DNA from: Pedobacter ginsenosidimutans
Lineage (GTDB): Bacteria; Bacteroidota; Bacteroidia; Sphingobacteriales; Sphingobacteriaceae
NCBI RefSeq assembly: GCF_001442625.1
Contig: NZ_LMZQ01000028.1
Span: 1 to 64,000 of the forward strand
Length of the DNA stretch: 64,000 bases
Direction: 5' to 3'
The number at the start of each line of letters is the position of its first letter. Within the stretch, counting starts at the first letter, position 1. The position numbers and the translations under genes were made by a program. The notes under the pieces are model-generated. The model was not told the origin of the DNA and searched no databases. It was given only the letters and a program-made list of their open reading frames with translations. Positions 61,344 through 64,000 of the stretch are shown here, piece after piece.

Positions 61344-62630
61344 TTATTTCAAATTCAATCCTGCTTTATGGCCTTTTATAGCAAAATACAGAATGTACAA
61401 GTAACATGGTAATACGGTTAAAAGATAGGCCAGCTGAAAGTTAATATGTAATTTTTCATTTAAGAAAGCATATAATAACGGCATTAATGCACCGCCTGCA
61501 ATACCCATAATCATAATCGCTGAACCGATTTTGGTAAATTTACCCAGATGGCTAATGCCCAGTGGGAAAATTGCCGGCCACATTAACGAATTGGCCAAAC
61601 CCAGTAAGGCTACAAAAATCACCGCGAACCAGCTAGAAATAGCAAAAGATAAAACGGTAAATATGATGCCTAAAATAGCACAGATTCTAAGGGCTTTTTG
61701 CTGAGAGATATATTTTGGAATCGTAACAATACCAATAATATAACCGATTAACATACTGAAAAGTGTAATAGAGGTTAACTTTCCGCTAATCTCTGCGCTA
61801 ATACCTAACTCGCGACCATAAATACCGATAATATCGCCAGCCATAACCTCTGCGCCTACATACACAAAAATACAAAGTGCGCCAAGGAACAAGTGTGGGA
61901 ACTGAAAGATACTTGTATGTTTTACTACCTCTCCTTTGCTTTCGTCGATCACATCTTCTTCTACTTCAACTTCTGGAAGGTTGGTGAATTTAATAAAAAC
62001 GGCAAAAAGACAGAAAACGATTGCTAAAACAATGTAAGGCATATTTACACGGCCTAAAACATCATTTAATAACTGCTCGTGAACAGCGCCGGTAGCGGCT
62101 TTGATCTGTTTCTCCACTTCTGAAGCATTTTTCAAAAACAGACTGCCCATAATCAAAGGCACAATCATCCCAGCAAATTTATTACAGATACCCGCAATAC
62201 TGATCCGTTTTGCTGCACTTTCTATTGGGCCGATAATCGTTAAGTAAGGGTTTGATGCGGTTTGCAACAAAGCTAAGGCAGCCCCCTGAACAAAAATTCC
62301 GGTTAGAAACAAACCAAAGGTTCTGGTTTGGGCCGCAGGTATAAATATCAAAGAACCCAGGCCTAAAATAACCAAGCCTAAAACAATTCCATTTTTAAAG
62401 CCAACTTTTTTAAGGATCCACGATGATGGCAGTGCTAAAAAGAAGTAAGCCATGTACGATGCAAAGGTTACGAAGAAGGCCTGTAGGTTTGATAATCCGA
62501 AAGATAATTTAAAGAAAGGAATTAATGTTCCGTTTGCCCAGGTTACAAATCCAAAAATAAAGAATAGGGCACAAATGATAATAAGTGGTTTAGGCCCTTG
62601 CGTTTGACCAGGTTTTGTTGTTTGTTGCAT
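61344..62630 (-). CDS. Sugar:H+ symporter, FucP/GlcP-like MFS transporter
   Basis: 428 aa from the ATG at 62628-62630 (MQQTTKPGQTQGPKP); the frame reaches 62753 but that extra part holds a LacI operator and is not coding. About twelve hydrophobic segments. Family markers are FFIFGFVTWANGTLIPFFKL in the first helix, MAYFFLALPSSWILKKVGFK, GAALALLQTASNPYLTIIG and YVGAEVMAGDIIGIYG. The exact sugar (fucose, glucose, galactose, N-acetylglucosamine) is not visible. It is probably repressed by the LacI protein encoded at 28.2 kb. Confidence 0.88.
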   Translation of the reverse strand: MQQTTKPGQTQGPKPLIIICALFFIFGFVTWANGTLIPFFKLSFGLSNLQAFFVTFASYMAYFFLALPSSWILKKVGFKNGIVLGLVILGLGSLIFIPAAQTRTFGLFLTGIFVQGAALALLQTASNPYLTIIGPIESAAKRISIAGICNKFAGMIVPLIMGSLFLKNASEVEKQIKAATGAVHEQLLNDVLGRVNMPYIVLAIVFCLFAVFIKFTNLPEVEVEEDVIDESKGEVVKHTSIFQFPHLFLGALCIFVYVGAEVMAGDIIGIYGRELGISAEISGKLTSITLFSMLIGYIIGIVTIPKYISQQKALRICAILGIIFTVLSFAISSWFAVIFVALLGLANSLMWPAIFPLGISHLGKFTKIGSAIMIMGIAGGALMPLLYAFLNEKLHINFQLAYLLTVLPCYLYILYFAIKGHKAGLNLK

Positions 62631-62695
62631 AAAGTTTTGGTTCGGTTTAATTTGTTCGGGCCAAACTAAACAATAATATTTAATAAAATAAGGAT

Positions 62696-62705
62696 CAAAC
62701 GTTTG
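62696..62705. promoter_or_regulatory. LacI-type operator, site 3 (before the sugar transporter)
   Basis: CAAACGTTTG, in context ATCAAACGTTTGCGT, 66 bp before the transporter start. Identical core and near-identical flanks to sites 1 and 2, 33 kb away. Confidence 0.75.
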
Positions 62706-62734
62706 CGTAATTTCAACTTTAACAGAAAAGGGCT

Positions 62735-63856
62735 TTAGTTGGTGCTCACGCACCTAAAACCCGTGTGCTCTAGGCCCGTATCAACAGAAGTTTTCATTCT
62801 CGAAGTTACCCGGTAACCTTTACAATAAGAGGCATTACACATAAAAGAACCACCCCTTACCACTCTTTTAGGTATAGTTGGTTCCATAGGGTCGTAGCTA
62901 TCTGACGGACCTTCAGGATTGGTGCTCAACCCTGAAAGTTTGCTATAATAATCAGGTCGGTACCAATCGCTGCACCACTCCCATACGTTGCCCGCCATAT
63001 CATAAAGTCCATAACCGTTCGGCTTAAATTTTTTCACTGCAGCTAAACCATTAAAACCATCCCAATTGGAGTTTTTAACAGGAAAATTCCCCTGCCAGGT
63101 ATTGGCTTTTACTTTACCTTTTTCTACATCTTCATTCCCCCATGGATATTTTTCATTTTTCAAAGCACCTCTTGCGGCATACTCCCACTCTGCCTCAGTT
63201 GGTAAACGTTTACCCGACCATTTACAATAGGCCATGGCATCATCCCAGGATACATGTACCACCGGAAAATTTTCTTTTCCTTTAATATCGCTGTCAGGGC
63301 CATGAGGGTGTTTCCAATTGGCGCCTTTAACCCAACGCCACCATTGCGAGGCATCGTTTAAAGAGGTAACACTTTTAGGCTGATAGAAGACCAAAGATGC
63401 TGCAACAAAAACACTGTCGGGCGGTTTTGGTGTACCTGCCGGAAGCTGTTTTTTCATCTCTTCCCAATCTGGTTTACGTTCGGCCGTAGTAAGATATCCG
63501 GTTGCATCTACAAACTTTTTAAAACTGGCATTGGTTACTTCGGTAGCATCAATCCAGAAAGAAGAAACTTTAACCCGATGTTGCGGGTATTCATCATCTC
63601 TACCTTCTTTATCAGAAGCGCCCATGGCAAACTCGCCTGCCGGAATTAAAACCATGCCTTCATGACTTACTTTATTATTGGAAGCGAAACTTGAAGAATC
63701 TTTTACCGCACCAAAACGGCTTGGCATATTTTTTTCGCATGAGGCTAAAGAATCTTGCTTGTGTTTAGCTCGTTCTTCTTCTTTAGCTTGGTTAGATTGA
63801 CAAGAAAGTATAAAAAGAAGCGGCAAAAAAAACAAAGCAGAAAGAAATCTATGCAT
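62735..63856 (-). CDS. Formylglycine-generating enzyme (sulfatase-modifying, SUMF1-type) lipoprotein
   Basis: 373 aa. Lipobox LFILSC (Cys19). The SUMF1/FGE domain (about 66-373) shows GMVLIPAGEFAMGASDKEGR, RVKVSSFWIDATEVTN, VVHVSWDDAMAYCKWSGKRL with PTEAEWEYAARG, NVWEWCSDWY and the final RVVRGGSFMCNASYC. Cys340 and Cys345 match in spacing the copper-binding active-site pair Cys336/Cys341 of human FGE, so a true sulfatase activator is possible. It is followed by the LacI operator and the sugar transporter. It might instead be a non-catalytic lipoprotein of the gliding GldK group. Confidence 0.85.
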   Translation of the reverse strand: MHRFLSALFFLPLLFILSCQSNQAKEEERAKHKQDSLASCEKNMPSRFGAVKDSSSFASNNKVSHEGMVLIPAGEFAMGASDKEGRDDEYPQHRVKVSSFWIDATEVTNASFKKFVDATGYLTTAERKPDWEEMKKQLPAGTPKPPDSVFVAASLVFYQPKSVTSLNDASQWWRWVKGANWKHPHGPDSDIKGKENFPVVHVSWDDAMAYCKWSGKRLPTEAEWEYAARGALKNEKYPWGNEDVEKGKVKANTWQGNFPVKNSNWDGFNGLAAVKKFKPNGYGLYDMAGNVWEWCSDWYRPDYYSKLSGLSTNPEGPSDSYDPMEPTIPKRVVRGGSFMCNASYCKGYRVTSRMKTSVDTGLEHTGFRCVSTN

Positions 63857-63990
63857 GATTGATATTAAATTAGGAGCGATAAAAATATCAATTAAGTTTA
63901 AAAAAGAGAAGCTAAATAATTAATTCGCCTATAAATCAATACACTAACGCATTTGACGATTTTTTATTTGCATGAAATGCTTCATAACCC

Positions 63991-63998
63991 TATATTTG
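63991..63998 (+). promoter_or_regulatory. Promoter of a gene beyond the right edge
   Basis: TATATTTG with TTG at 63968-63970 (20-nt spacer), pointing out of the window on the plus strand. Confidence 0.5.
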
Positions 63999-64000
63999 CA

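Noticed and set aside
62631..62753. 41-residue N-terminal extension of the sugar transporter
   Set aside because: It contains the LacI operator, overlaps the end of the upstream gene, and precedes a normal MFS N-terminus.
1..64000. tRNA or rRNA genes
   Set aside because: I looked through the spacers for cloverleaf-like stretches with GTTCGA and CCA and for rRNA signatures and saw none; only the SRP RNA was convincing.

Overview
The window looks like chromosomal DNA from a Bacteroidetes bacterium of the Sphingobacteriaceae, most probably Pedobacter or a close relative. The evidence is AT-rich DNA, promoters of the Bacteroidetes type (TTG, about 18-20 nt, TAnnTTTG), a SusC/SusD pair controlled by an ECF sigma factor and a FecR anti-sigma factor, a STN-type TonB receptor, DUF3667, a histone H1-like protein and a small SRP RNA. 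The genus is inferred from protein style, not from a database search.

Layout. 1-6 kb: recQ (cut by the window edge) diverges from kdsD and a GDP-mannose pyrophosphorylase gene, followed by rlmB and dnaB. 6-13.5 kb: chromate transporter, TPR protein, etfBA, bifunctional nuclease, nucleoside permease, DUF3667 protein. 13.6-20.4 kb: gltA, small envelope proteins, miaA with a gene related to a phage homing-endonuclease module, and a metallo-beta-lactamase-fold hydrolase. 20.4-28 kb: SusD, SusC, FecR, ECF sigma factor, then a predicted small RNA. 28-35 kb: LacI and AraC regulators, then a TonB receptor/HmuY heme-uptake operon with two unknown genes. 35-41 kb: histone H1-like protein, heme oxygenase, response regulator and bacteriophytochrome in one operon, a second response regulator, MscS, a Lys-rich peptide and a SpoIIAA-like protein. 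41-50 kb: esterase, Ku, glycosyltransferase fusion, GH130 enzyme, histidine kinase, metallophosphoesterase. 50-52.6 kb: DUF763 and a REP-associated transposase bracketed by its own repeats. 52.6-64 kb: gltDB, SRP RNA, transaldolase-like aldolase, gmhB, sugar transporter and a formylglycine-generating enzyme.

The most notable signals lie between genes. (1) A predicted ~94-nt RNA at 27830-27923 has its own promoter and terminator, and it is homologous on the same strand to the leader of the oppositely transcribed susC. It would therefore be antisense to the susC mRNA in trans, with matching 7-nt hairpin loops able to kiss. (2) A palindromic operator, CAAACGTTTG, occurs before lacI, just after lacI, and 33 kb away in front of the sugar transporter, which suggests one LacI regulon. 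(3) Four near-identical ~125-bp double-hairpin repeats flank the RAYT transposase. (4) A separate dispersed hairpin family (GTCATCCTGAGC...) occupies several gene ends.

No tRNA, rRNA, CRISPR array, prophage or complete insertion sequence was recognised. All function calls come from reading motifs by eye; no alignment, folding or database search was run.
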